From IMG/VR virus record IMGVR_UViG_3300010885_019455, positions 1 to 49,387 of that record: a stretch of 49,387 nucleotides of DNA, one strand, 5' to 3'. Position numbers and translations under genes: made by a program. Shown here piece after piece: positions 1 to 5,577 of the stretch. Positions within the stretch are counted from its first letter, which is position 1. Each line of letters begins with the position of its first letter. The notes below the pieces were generated by a model that did not search any database, was not told where the DNA came from, and was given only the letters and a program-made list of their open reading frames with translations. The stretch is from a virus.

Positions 1-71
1 ACTTGAGGAGCCTTGAGAGGAGTGATAATAACCATTAATCCTTTTTTTCTTATAAATAAAGTATAACCTTT

Positions 72-112
72 ACAAAACGAATACGATTGGGTGTTGATAA
101 TAATAATGTAAC
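72..112 (+). promoter_or_regulatory. Repeated phage promoter-like motif, copy 1
   Basis: First of eight copies of a bipartite motif: an A-rich stretch ending in (C/T)ACGA, then TGATAATAATAATGTAAC starting exactly 13 nt after the first base of (C/T)ACGA. Here TACGA is at 82-86 and TGATAA starts at 95. It lies 15 nt before the 127 gene. The fixed spacing and the positions in front of genes or RNAs indicate a promoter; which sigma factor reads it is inference. Confidence 0.7.
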
Positions 113-126
113 TAAAAAATAATAAT

Positions 127-405
127 ATGAAAGTAGTAAAAAGTAGAATTGAGTATTTTAGCGTTGATTACGATAGAAGAGTATTAATTATTAAAGAGGG
201 TATTGTAATTGTGGGTATTGATTTCATGCAAGGTGATGAACCGTATGACTTTACGGGTAAAAACGGCGACCCTAGTATCTTAGCGGTTTACAATGCATCA
301 AATCCGTATTTATCCGGCGATACCGAAAACGAATGTGTTAATCAAGCGATTAATATATGGTTTGAATTAACGGTTATTAATCCACTATATGAAAAAATAG
401 TATAA
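127..405 (+). CDS. Small hypothetical early protein (92 aa)
   Basis: A 92-residue acidic protein with no domain I recognise, the first gene after promoter copy 1. It begins MKVVKSRIEY; the first seven codons closely resemble the start of the gene at 2079 (MQVVKSKDVV), although the rest does not obviously match. There is no signal peptide or membrane segment. The start is the first ATG in the frame, with an A/T-rich leader and no Shine-Dalgarno sequence. Function unknown. Confidence 0.7.
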   Translation: MKVVKSRIEYFSVDYDRRVLIIKEGIVIVGIDFMQGDEPYDFTGKNGDPSILAVYNASNPYLSGDTENECVNQAINIWFELTVINPLYEKIV

Positions 406-436
406 TAAACATGTTGTCCACTAAAAATAGTGAAAT

Positions 437-477
437 ACAAAGCAAATACGATGGTAAAATGATAATAATAATGTAAC
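437..477 (+). promoter_or_regulatory. Repeated phage promoter-like motif, copy 2
   Basis: TACGA at 447-451 and TGATAATAATAATGTAAC starting at 460: the same 13-nt spacing as copy 1. It sits in the 86-nt gap between the 127 gene and the 492 gene, right before the latter. Confidence 0.7.
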
Positions 478-491
478 TAAATATATATAAT

Positions 492-665
492 ATGAAAGAA
501 TTTCAAGTAGAAGTGTGTGAAACACTTATTAGAATAGTAACGGTTGAAGCTCAAAGTGAAGAACAAGCACTTGAGTTTGTGAGATACGATTATAACAATG
601 CAGAATTAGTGTTGGATAGCGATGACTTTTTTGATGTAGACTTTAACTTAGTAAACCAAGATTAA
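492..665 (+). CDS. DpnD/PcfM-like small protein (57 aa)
   Basis: A 57-residue acidic protein beginning MKEFQVEVCETLIRIVTVEA and continuing with SEEQALEFV and VLDSDDFFDVDF. This alternating pattern matches what I remember of the DpnD/PcfM-like C-terminal domain (V-E-V-x-E-T-L-x-R-x-V-x-V-x-A near the start, L-D-x-x-D-F near the end), a short domain found in phages and mobile elements with no settled function. It is the first gene after promoter copy 2 and is followed after 1 nt by the 667 gene. The assignment is from memory of the family. Confidence 0.65.
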   Translation: MKEFQVEVCETLIRIVTVEAQSEEQALEFVRYDYNNAELVLDSDDFFDVDFNLVNQD

Positions 666-666
666 T

Positions 667-801
667 ATGAGGGAAGTTTTTGGAATAGTGGTAGGCGGTT
701 GTATATGTGCAATACTAATAATATGTGTGGTAACTTTTGCATACGCCTTATACGACCACATTAAAGAACAAGAAAATAATAGAAAAGATGGAAGAATATA
801 G
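667..801 (+). CDS. Small single-span membrane protein (44 aa)
   Basis: A 44-residue protein with one hydrophobic segment at about residues 5-28 (rich in I, V, G and C), followed by a charged tail ending KDGRI. This predicts one transmembrane helix with a short polar C-terminus. It starts 1 nt after the DpnD/PcfM-like gene and its end overlaps the next gene by 14 nt in another frame, which suggests translational coupling. Function unknown. Confidence 0.55.
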   Translation: MREVFGIVVGGCICAILIICVVTFAYALYDHIKEQENNRKDGRI

Positions 802-919
802 CGACTGCTGTGGTGCACCAAGACATCACATATTTGATGAATTATGCGGTGATTGTTTAGAACACTGTTCATTTGACGAAGAAGAAGATTATCCTTGCGA
901 TATAATAAATGAATTTTAA
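788..919 (+). CDS. Cys-rich zinc-ribbon-like protein (43 aa)
   Basis: A 43-residue protein with DCCGAP near the N-terminus and LCGDCLEHC about ten residues later. The paired cysteines (CC...CxxC) resemble the small phage zinc-ribbon proteins of the CCGA...CxxCxEH type. I chose the ATG at 788 rather than one at 737 in the same frame because the extra 17 residues would lie wholly inside the membrane-protein gene and are not zinc-ribbon-like. The rest is acidic (DEEEDY). Function unknown. Confidence 0.6.
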   Translation: MEEYSDCCGAPRHHIFDELCGDCLEHCSFDEEEDYPCDIINEF

Positions 920-931
920 TTAATAAGAAAT

Positions 932-1240
932 ATGAGTAACAAAATAACAACGGATTCGGTGGATGCATTTTTTGCCGGTCAAAAATTTAATAGAGAAAAT
1001 ATGCGGGTTGACGTATATGATGATGCATCAAGACTTGTATTGCATGGTAATGTTATTGCAATAAAAAATTACAAAGGTGTTTATATATCAACTCAAGGAT
1101 GGGAAACACGTACTACATTCTCAAGACTAAGAGAAGTGTTACGTAGAGTATCACCTAGCTCAAGACTGTATACTAAGCGGTACGTATTATACCTTAATGA
1201 CAAAGAATGGAATGGTAACTTTAAACTAATCAACGACTAA
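932..1240 (+). CDS. Conserved phage protein of unknown function (102 aa)
   Basis: A 102-residue protein with TTDSVDAFFAGQKFNREN, then LHGNVIA, ISTQGWETRTTFSRL and YLNDKEWNG. The order DAFxxGxxFxxxN / LHGNxIA / ISTxGWxTxTTxxRL / YLNxKEWxG recalls a family seen in many phages of Gram-positive and Gram-negative hosts that has no known function. It starts 12 nt after the previous stop and is soluble by appearance. Confidence 0.65.
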   Translation: MSNKITTDSVDAFFAGQKFNRENMRVDVYDDASRLVLHGNVIAIKNYKGVYISTQGWETRTTFSRLREVLRRVSPSSRLYTKRYVLYLNDKEWNGNFKLIND

Positions 1241-1242
1241 TT

Positions 1243-1344
1243 ATGAAACTAAGAAAAAGATTTATCCGAAGAATATTAACAAGAATTGCATTTGAATTCC
1301 GTGAAGGTGCACGAAATGCATCATACATAATCAATAACCCATAA
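1243..1344 (+). CDS. Very small basic protein (33 aa)
   Basis: A 33-codon reading frame (start MKLRKRFIRRILTR, end INNP) located 2 nt after the 932 gene and 11 nt before the 1356 gene. It is strongly basic, with Arg/Lys in the first half. The tight fit between neighbours supports it as a gene, but size alone makes it uncertain. Function unknown. Confidence 0.4.
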   Translation: MKLRKRFIRRILTRIAFEFREGARNASYIINNP

Positions 1345-1355
1345 AATATATAACT

Positions 1356-1619
1356 ATGACTAGAATTAACGAATTAACTAAAACAGATAGAGTAGAATTT
1401 TTTAATGAAATTGTAAAACAACACAACCTCGACCATGCAATAAGTTGTGTTAGAGATAACAACCGATTATCCGAGTGTTGTGCATTCCATAAAACCGGTA
1501 ACGAATCCTATTGGAGAGATTTATACGACAATGGTTATCCTACAGTTGAAATGACTATAACTGAAATTGAGAAAAAACTAGGTCTAATGCGTAACACATT
1601 GAGAATAATCATTAACTAA
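1356..1619 (+). CDS. Small hypothetical protein (87 aa)
   Basis: An 87-residue protein starting MTRINELTKTDRVEFFNEIV. It carries a CC pair (SECCAFHK) and an earlier Cys (SCVRDN), but not a clear zinc site. No homologous family recognised. It is the last gene before promoter copy 3 and probably part of the transcript started at copy 2. Confidence 0.6.
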   Translation: MTRINELTKTDRVEFFNEIVKQHNLDHAISCVRDNNRLSECCAFHKTGNESYWRDLYDNGYPTVEMTITEIEKKLGLMRNTLRIIIN

Positions 1620-1661
1620 TACAGAACAAACACGAACCCATATTGATAATATAAATGTAAC
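1620..1661 (+). promoter_or_regulatory. Repeated phage promoter-like motif, copy 3
   Basis: CACGA at 1631-1635 and TGATAATATAAATGTAAC starting at 1644, again with 13-nt spacing. It lies in the 58-nt gap between the 1356 and 1678 genes. Confidence 0.7.
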
Positions 1662-1677
1662 TAATAAATAATATACT

Positions 1678-1854
1678 ATGAATAAAATTAAATTTTTACC
1701 GGCTAACAGATTACTACTAAACAAAGTACCATACAAAGGCTACACTGTTGGTAACTTGCCGCCATCATTCGCATTCATATACGATGCTGATAACGAAACT
1801 GAAGGCATAACATCATTTTTTAATTACAAAGGTTTAACTTATATACGAGAATAA
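1678..1854 (+). CDS. Small hypothetical protein (58 aa)
   Basis: A 58-residue protein starting MNKIKFLPANRLLLNK and ending GLTYIRE, the first gene after promoter copy 3. The next gene starts 1 nt after its stop. There is no recognisable motif, signal peptide or membrane segment. Function unknown. Confidence 0.55.
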   Translation: MNKIKFLPANRLLLNKVPYKGYTVGNLPPSFAFIYDADNETEGITSFFNYKGLTYIRE

Positions 1855-1855
1855 T

Positions 1856-2077
1856 ATGACAATGAAAGAACTAATCGCCTATAGCGAAAACAAACGTAAG
1901 CAAAAATGTTTGCAGCACCACAAAGCCGTTGTTGCTATACACGGTAACTGTAAGCCGTTCACTCAAAAGCAGTACAACCAAGTGACCACAAAACAAAAAG
2001 CTAATTTCACTAAAGGTAAAAGCTTTGCATTCAAGGGGTTATGGAATCATAATAATATTAATTTAAAAACAGTATAA
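1856..2077 (+). CDS. Small basic hypothetical protein (73 aa)
   Basis: A 73-residue, very basic protein rich in Lys, Gln and His (MTMKELIAYSENKRKQK and a later KQKANFTKGK segment). The charge suggests possible nucleic-acid contact, but no known fold is visible. It is packed 1 nt from both neighbours, in the copy 3 operon. A second in-frame ATG two codons downstream could be the true start. Confidence 0.55.
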   Translation: MTMKELIAYSENKRKQKCLQHHKAVVAIHGNCKPFTQKQYNQVTTKQKANFTKGKSFAFKGLWNHNNINLKTV

Positions 2078-2078
2078 T

Positions 2079-2291
2079 ATGCAAGTAGTAAAAAGTAAAG
2101 ATGTAGTTGTAGGTCAATCATATTATTTAGACCCTACTATGACCACTTATGGCAAGGTAGTAAGCAATGAAAACGGTAGTGTATACTTTGAATTAGAATC
2201 AAAAAACGACGGTTATTATATAGCTGAAGACAATAATACAGTAGGCTTCCATGTAAGCCCTTATATTGAATTTATATTTAAAAACAACTAA
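2079..2291 (+). CDS. Small hypothetical protein (70 aa)
   Basis: A 70-residue protein that looks mostly beta-strand (GQSYYLDP, GKVVSNENGSVYFELE, FHVSPYIEFIF). The N-terminal codons resemble those of the 127 gene (M-x-V-V-K-S). No function recognised. It starts 1 nt after the previous stop and ends 2 nt before the 2294 gene. Confidence 0.6.
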   Translation: MQVVKSKDVVVGQSYYLDPTMTTYGKVVSNENGSVYFELESKNDGYYIAEDNNTVGFHVSPYIEFIFKNN

Positions 2292-2293
2292 CT

Positions 2294-2443
2294 ATGAGTA
2301 ACAGAGATAAAGCAATGCTTGAGTGTGACAAATTCCACTTATGGCTACGAGATAAAGTACAAAATGTGCATTACGCTAACAACGAAAAAATGGCTGAAGC
2401 GTATGCTAGAGTTTATAAAAGTGCGATGACAAATACAGTCTAA
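2294..2443 (+). CDS. Small hypothetical protein (49 aa)
   Basis: A 49-residue, probably helical protein starting MSNRDKAMLECDKFHLWLRD, the last gene of the copy 3 run. Its stop codon overlaps the upstream part of promoter copy 4. No known family recognised. Confidence 0.5.
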   Translation: MSNRDKAMLECDKFHLWLRDKVQNVHYANNEKMAEAYARVYKSAMTNTV

Positions 2444-2472
2444 ACACGAATAACAATTGATAATAATAATAT
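2437..2472 (+). promoter_or_regulatory. Repeated phage promoter-like motif, copy 4
   Basis: CACGA at 2445-2449 and TGATAATAATAATATATG starting at 2458, with 13-nt spacing. The final ATG of that string, at 2473, is the start of the next gene. If the motif contains the -10 element, the transcript would have a very short leader or none. Confidence 0.65.
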
Positions 2473-2676
2473 ATGACAACGATACAAAGCAAACTAAGAG
2501 ACAAAGCATTCTCAAAAATGAGTAATCTTACAGTAGAAGTAAGAGATATAGAAAACGATATAAAATATGGTTTATCTATATTAGATGAAGATCAACTACA
2601 AAACATGGTAAGAAAAACAAAAGAAGATTTACAGTTATGGAGTTACATAGCTGAACTAGTAGAAAAAGATATTTAA
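2473..2676 (+). CDS. Small helical hypothetical protein (67 aa)
   Basis: A 67-residue protein of heptad-like helical composition (MTTIQSKLRDKAFSKMSN, then VRDIENDIKYGLSILDEDQL). It probably folds as a helical hairpin or coiled coil. The ATG lies only 15 nt after the start of TGATAA in promoter copy 4. Function unknown. Confidence 0.6.
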   Translation: MTTIQSKLRDKAFSKMSNLTVEVRDIENDIKYGLSILDEDQLQNMVRKTKEDLQLWSYIAELVEKDI

Positions 2677-2696
2677 TAACAAACTAAAAAAAAATT

Positions 2697-3059
2697 ATGG
2701 AATCAGTAAACAGAACATTCGAATTATGTAAAGAATCAATTAAGTTATCACCGTCAAGTATTTTCTCTAACGACGACGTAACAAGACTTATTGAGCAAGT
2801 TAAACAAGATGTATTAAAATTAATTGAAGAAGAAAAACCAGCAGAAGCACCAGAATTAACAGCATTCAAACTAGATGTATTACAAGCATTCAGACATGAA
2901 CTAGACGATACCCGCTATGGCGAATATGTTGATCAAGATTCAGCGGAGTTTAATATAAGCTATGACAATAGAATTGAACTATCAAACATTGATATAAATG
3001 TAGATGAATTAGAAAACGCTTTAGAGCGAGCATTTGAAAGAGCAGACGCAGGTAACTAA
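2697..3059 (+). CDS. Acidic hypothetical protein (120 aa)
   Basis: A 120-residue, strongly acidic protein. The N-terminal half is helical with an EEEKPAEAPE hinge; the C-terminal half holds DTRYGEYVDQDSAEFNISYD and a Glu-rich helix ending AFERADAGN. No family recognised. It lies between the 2473 and 3074 genes with 14-20 nt gaps, so is probably cotranscribed from promoter copy 4. Confidence 0.6.
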   Translation: MESVNRTFELCKESIKLSPSSIFSNDDVTRLIEQVKQDVLKLIEEEKPAEAPELTAFKLDVLQAFRHELDDTRYGEYVDQDSAEFNISYDNRIELSNIDINVDELENALERAFERADAGN

Positions 3060-3073
3060 TAAATATATATACT

Positions 3074-3507
3074 ATGAACTTAAGAAACTTATTAAAAGAA
3101 ATCAATGATAACGGTGGTGTATCATACAATATTACAACAGGCGATTATAATCCTACTAACGGTTACATGGTATCATTACCAGGTTATGAAATGACTTTTG
3201 ATAAAGTTAGCGAGCAAGATATAAAAGATTATATATCTAAAACTTAGAGGCTTTGCTGTTAGAATATGATAATGCTTACTTTGGAGCATGGGTTGATCGA
3301 GATCTAATATACTTCGATGTATCAGTAAAAATTGATAATTTATATGAAGCATGTCATGCAGGTATTGTTAATGAACAATTAGCAATCTACGACAATGCAA
3401 ATGCGGTTGCTATACACCTGCCGTCTCCTCAAAAGTCTGGCACATTTACGCAACAAGCAACATATAATAAACAAGCAGCAGATCGTGTTGTTGAGGCATA
3501 TACTTGA
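3074..3507 (+). pseudogene. Split gene: two halves of one phage protein family, broken by a frameshift
   Basis: Residues 1-57 are read from ATG 3074 and end at a stop at 3245-3247; they include GGVSYNITTG and the motif GYMVSLPGYE. The rest (about 85-88 codons) continues in the -1 frame from about 3244 to 3507 and includes AYFGAWVDRDLIYFDVSVKI and QLAIYDNANAVAIHL. In family members I remember from phages of Gram-positive bacteria, GYMVSLxGYE, a G-x-W-V-x-x-G/D-x-x-Y-x-D-x-S segment and an IAIYD segment lie in one continuous protein of about 140 residues. The joint sits at a run of four A's followed by CTTAG. It could be a real indel, a sequencing or assembly slip, or recoding. The second half alone could start at TTG 3253. 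Confidence 0.7.
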
Positions 3508-3534
3508 GCAAGAACTTATATTGATAATAATAAT
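3501..3534 (+). promoter_or_regulatory. Repeated phage promoter-like motif, copy 5, driving a noncoding stretch
   Basis: CAAGA at 3509-3513 (one mismatch to CACGA) and TGATAATAATAATGTT starting at 3522, with the standard 13-nt spacing. Unlike other copies, no gene follows for 350 nt; the first downstream element is a foldable RNA starting near 3535. This copy is the best argument that the motif is transcriptional rather than translational. Confidence 0.65.
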
Positions 3535-3623
3535 GTTGATCTCTGGGACTACGTAAATTCATTCCGCTAAGTTTGGTTGTAGTCGAATTGCAAATAAAGA
3601 ATTTAACCGGGTTGCAAATCAAC
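3535..3623 (+). ncRNA. Predicted structured RNA upstream of the tRNA-like gene
   Basis: An 89-nt segment closed by GTTGAT (3535-3540) pairing with ATCAAC (3618-3623), with an inner helix GACTAC (3547-3552) / GTAGTC (3579-3584). AATTC (3556-3560) in the loop of that helix can pair with GAATT (3585-3589), which would make a pseudoknot. The 5' end lies 13 nt after TGATAA of promoter copy 5. It lacks a T-arm, so it is not a tRNA. Expression and function are unproven; it may be a processed leader. Confidence 0.4.
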
Positions 3624-3626
3624 ATA

Positions 3627-3750
3627 AGTCAGGTGGCGGAATTGGTAGACGCTAAAAAACTGCACTGAGGTTAAGCGATCCTCACATTAAATAAAAAATT
3701 GATCAACGCAGGAGTGCGGGAGCTTACAGGTTCGAGTCCTGTCCTGACTA
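3627..3750 (+). tRNA. tRNA-Leu-like gene with an abnormal, enlarged middle region
   Basis: Both ends are canonical for tRNA-Leu. The acceptor stem is AGTCAGG (3627-3633) with CCTGACT (3743-3749) and discriminator A3750. A D-arm GCG...CGC around AATTGGTAGA follows, and the T-arm is ACAGG-TTCGAGT-CCTGT (3726-3742). The 73 nt between the D- and T-arms are about twice the expected length. One helix, CTGCA (3660-3664) with TGCGG (3715-3719), would place CTGAGG, with a GAG (Leu) anticodon, in the loop, followed by about 43 extra nt that contain a TGAGG/CCTCA hairpin (3666-3684). No CCA is encoded. It may be a degenerate tRNA, one with a small insertion or intron, or a tRNA-like decoy. Confidence 0.6.
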
Positions 3751-3755
3751 CAAAT

Positions 3756-3829
3756 TAAGGTGCTTATCGCTGCTGGGCATTTCTCGGTAGTATCTGGATA
3801 TAAGCTAAGTGTGAGATCGTCAAGCCTTA
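3756..3829 (+). ncRNA. Predicted structured RNA downstream of the tRNA-like gene
   Basis: A 74-nt segment closed by TAAGG (3756-3760) and CCTTA (3825-3829), with an inner perfect helix GCTTAT (3762-3767) / ATAAGC (3800-3805). It starts 5 nt after the tRNA-like gene and ends just before the A-rich part of promoter copy 6. It holds no open frame of note. It could be part of the same primary transcript as the tRNA-like RNA or act as a processing or terminator-like structure. Confidence 0.35.
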
Positions 3830-3869
3830 CAAAACAAACACGAATATTAATTGATAATAATAATGTAAC
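3828..3869 (+). promoter_or_regulatory. Repeated phage promoter-like motif, copy 6
   Basis: CACGA at 3839-3843 and TGATAATAATAATGTAAC starting at 3852: 13-nt spacing and a perfect match to the consensus. It precedes the 3885 gene by 15 nt and separates the RNA stretch from the next gene run. Confidence 0.75.
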
Positions 3870-3884
3870 TAAAACAAATTAACT

Positions 3885-4325
3885 ATGAATATATTTTATT
3901 TAGACAGAGATCCTGTTAAAGCGGCAGAACAACATTATAATAAGCATGTTGTCAAAATGGTATTAGAAGCAGCGCAATTACTTTGTACTGCCCATCATTT
4001 ATCCGGCAATCCAGATGATGTACCATATAAGAAAACACATATGAATCATCCATCAGCAGTATGGGTACGATCATCACGAGCTAATTACTTATGGTGTTAT
4101 GAATATATGTTAGCGTTAGGAGCAGAATATACACGTCGTTATAAAAAGCATCATTTAACTATTGCAAAGTGTCGCGGTGTATTATCTAAAGTACCTCATG
4201 CTATACATGCTGAAGATTTTTGCGACCCGCCCCAATGTATGCCAGCCGAATACAAAATGGCCGATGCAGTTGACGGTTATAAAAAATATTACGAAATTGG
4301 TAAAGCTCACTTAAAAGATAAATAA
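3885..4325 (+). CDS. Conserved phage DKHVVKM-type protein, distantly endonuclease V-like (146 aa)
   Basis: A 146-residue protein starting MNIFYLDRDPVKAAEQHYNK, followed by HVVKMVLEAAQLLCTAHH, KKTHMNHPSAVWVRSS, a helix ending EYTRRY, and a late MPAEYKMADAV...YKKYYEIGKAH. This pattern is common in cyanophages and other marine phages. The order of HP-x-x-x-W, EYxxR and MPxEY...YxxYY is reminiscent of T4 endonuclease V (pyrimidine-dimer glycosylase), but the catalytic Thr2 of that enzyme is absent (position 2 is Asn), so activity should not be assumed. First gene after promoter copy 6; the next starts 1 nt after its stop. Confidence 0.65.
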   Translation: MNIFYLDRDPVKAAEQHYNKHVVKMVLEAAQLLCTAHHLSGNPDDVPYKKTHMNHPSAVWVRSSRANYLWCYEYMLALGAEYTRRYKKHHLTIAKCRGVLSKVPHAIHAEDFCDPPQCMPAEYKMADAVDGYKKYYEIGKAHLKDK

Positions 4326-4326
4326 T

Positions 4327-4572
4327 ATGGAACAAACAGCAATAGAATTAGAAAATATATTGAATATTCTTTACAATATAAAAGATGATGTTTTTTATTT
4401 TAAAGAGTATGGAAATGATTTAATATCAAGTTTTGTTGAACAAGCCAAACAAATTGAAAAACAACAACAAGTTTATAGTGAAGAAGATATGAATGATTAT
4501 GCAAATTATCGTTTACTAATTAAGAAATCATTAAGCCCTAAAGAATGGTTTGAACAATTTAAAAAGAAATAA
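4327..4572 (+). CDS. Small protein with EWFEQFKKK tail (81 aa)
   Basis: An 81-residue helical, acidic protein with QQQVYSEEDMNDYANYRL and a C-terminal LSPKEWFEQFKKK. The Y-S-E-E-x-M-x-x-Y-A segment plus a terminal E-W-F-E-x-F-K-K-K tail recurs in many small Bacteroidota phage proteins; the 10171 protein here has a related ending (QDWYEHYKNK). Function unknown. It starts 1 nt after the previous stop and ends 3 nt before the next ATG. Confidence 0.65.
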   Translation: MEQTAIELENILNILYNIKDDVFYFKEYGNDLISSFVEQAKQIEKQQQVYSEEDMNDYANYRLLIKKSLSPKEWFEQFKKK

Positions 4573-4575
4573 GAT

Positions 4576-4815
4576 ATGAAAAAAGTAGTAACAATAAATT
4601 ATATGGATATTGAACTTGTTGTAACAGGTTATTATGAAGAAGGTACAGATTCTGTGCAATATGATGCGGATTTTCTTGGCTATCCAGGCGATCCTGCAAC
4701 ATTTGAAGCAGATGAAATATACGTAAGCGATTCTAATACAAACATTATAGATATGTTTGTTAGTTTACAATTACAAGAGATTGAAGATTTAGTATTAATT
4801 AAATTAACAGAATAA
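4576..4815 (+). CDS. Conserved small acidic phage protein (79 aa)
   Basis: A 79-residue acidic, beta-rich protein: VTGYYEEGTDSVQYDADFLG, then PATFEADEIYVSDSNTNIID and a C-terminal helix LQLQEIEDLVL. The TGYYE, P-A-x-F-E-x-x-E-I-Y and LxEIEDL pieces recall a small protein family spread across phages; role unknown. Tightly packed (2-3 nt gaps) in the copy 6 operon. Confidence 0.6.
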   Translation: MKKVVTINYMDIELVVTGYYEEGTDSVQYDADFLGYPGDPATFEADEIYVSDSNTNIIDMFVSLQLQEIEDLVLIKLTE

Positions 4816-4817
4816 CT

Positions 4818-5021
4818 ATGAAAAGAACTAAAGATTTAATAGATCAGATGATGGAATACGAATCAGGATTGTTGAGTGATCCTGAAACATTGGAGATGTT
4901 TTCAACAATTGTAAAAGAAAAAATGCAATATAGTTTGCAAGGACATTATGGTAGGACTGTTACTAGTCTTATAATAGATGGTTGGTTAGATAGACACGGC
5001 CAAATTTTAAAAGAAATTTAA
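4818..5021 (+). CDS. Conserved small phage protein (67 aa)
   Basis: A 67-residue protein with IDQMMEYESGLLSDPETLEM and SLQGHYGRTVTSLIIDGWLD. The YESGxLS...ETLxxF and LQGHYGRTxxxLI segments match a well-spread phage protein family with no known function. It follows the 4576 gene by 2 nt. Confidence 0.65.
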   Translation: MKRTKDLIDQMMEYESGLLSDPETLEMFSTIVKEKMQYSLQGHYGRTVTSLIIDGWLDRHGQILKEI

Positions 5022-5034
5022 AAACAAATAAGAT

Positions 5035-5232
5035 ATGAAACAATTCCTAACATTCACAATAACATGGATAGCCAGTAATCTATCAATACCATTCTGGATG
5101 GTTGGTCACGTACATTTAACTGTTAATGTATATGAAGACATACACGAAATAATAGCTTCATTGGGAATGAATATAATTGTTGCTATAGGATTTATAATTG
5201 AATACAAAACAAACACGAACCAAAAACGATAA
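5035..5232 (+). CDS. Small membrane protein with two spans (65 aa)
   Basis: A 65-residue protein with hydrophobic segments at about residues 4-24 (FTITWIASNLSIPFWMVG) and 42-56 (LGMNIIVAIGFII), joined by a polar loop with HLTVNVYEDIHE, and a basic tail. Two transmembrane helices are likely. Its last codons overlap promoter copy 7. Function unknown; an envelope role is possible. Confidence 0.6.
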   Translation: MKQFLTFTITWIASNLSIPFWMVGHVHLTVNVYEDIHEIIASLGMNIIVAIGFIIEYKTNTNQKR

Positions 5233-5237
5233 TATAT
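5204..5237 (+). promoter_or_regulatory. Repeated phage promoter-like motif, copy 7
   Basis: CACGA at 5214-5218 and CGATAATATATATG starting at 5227, 13-nt spacing with one mismatch in TGATAA. It overlaps the end of the 5035 gene. The next gene's ATG (5238) sits exactly where the motif's own ATG lies in the other copies, which suggests a leaderless or near-leaderless message. Confidence 0.6.
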
Positions 5238-5504
5238 ATGAGATTAAACGTAAGACTATCACAAGAAGATATTAATAAAATAGCTGATACAGTTGTAGAA
5301 AAAATACTAAGGAAACAATTAGAATATGATTATGCTTATGATCAATCATATCAACAGAATTTAACTTATGATATGGTATTACAACAAATGGTTGGATTAC
5401 AATTATTATTATCAGAGTATGTAACAACTGAAGATTATGAGAAAGCAGAGCTTACTAAAATGAAAATAAAACAACTTAAAGTAATATTAGATAAATTAAA
5501 ATGA
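5238..5504 (+). CDS. Helical protein with a UVR-like motif (88 aa)
   Basis: An 88-residue helical protein. It starts MRLNVRLSQEDINKIADTVV and ends with TTEDYEKAELTKMKIKQLK. The latter resembles the UVR motif of UvrB/UvrC and Clp regulators (D-Y-E-K-A-x-x-x-x-x-x-I-x-x-L), which mediates helix-hairpin pairing. In small phage proteins this motif gives no firm function. First and only gene directly after promoter copy 7. Confidence 0.55.
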   Translation: MRLNVRLSQEDINKIADTVVEKILRKQLEYDYAYDQSYQQNLTYDMVLQQMVGLQLLLSEYVTTEDYEKAELTKMKIKQLKVILDKLK

Positions 5505-5577
5505 TAATTAAAATGCGACGATAGGTTGTTAATTAGTTATAGTAGCAGGCTAATGTCACACTTTTAAATTTAATATA

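Noticed and set aside
3535-3623. Second tRNA upstream of the tRNA-Leu-like gene
   Set aside because: Although GTTGAT/ATCAAC could be an acceptor stem, there is no T-arm with a TTCRA loop and no D-arm, so it is listed only as a structured RNA.
3885-4325. Firm call as pyrimidine-dimer DNA glycosylase
   Set aside because: The similarity to T4 endonuclease V is only a loose order of motifs and the catalytic Thr2 is missing.
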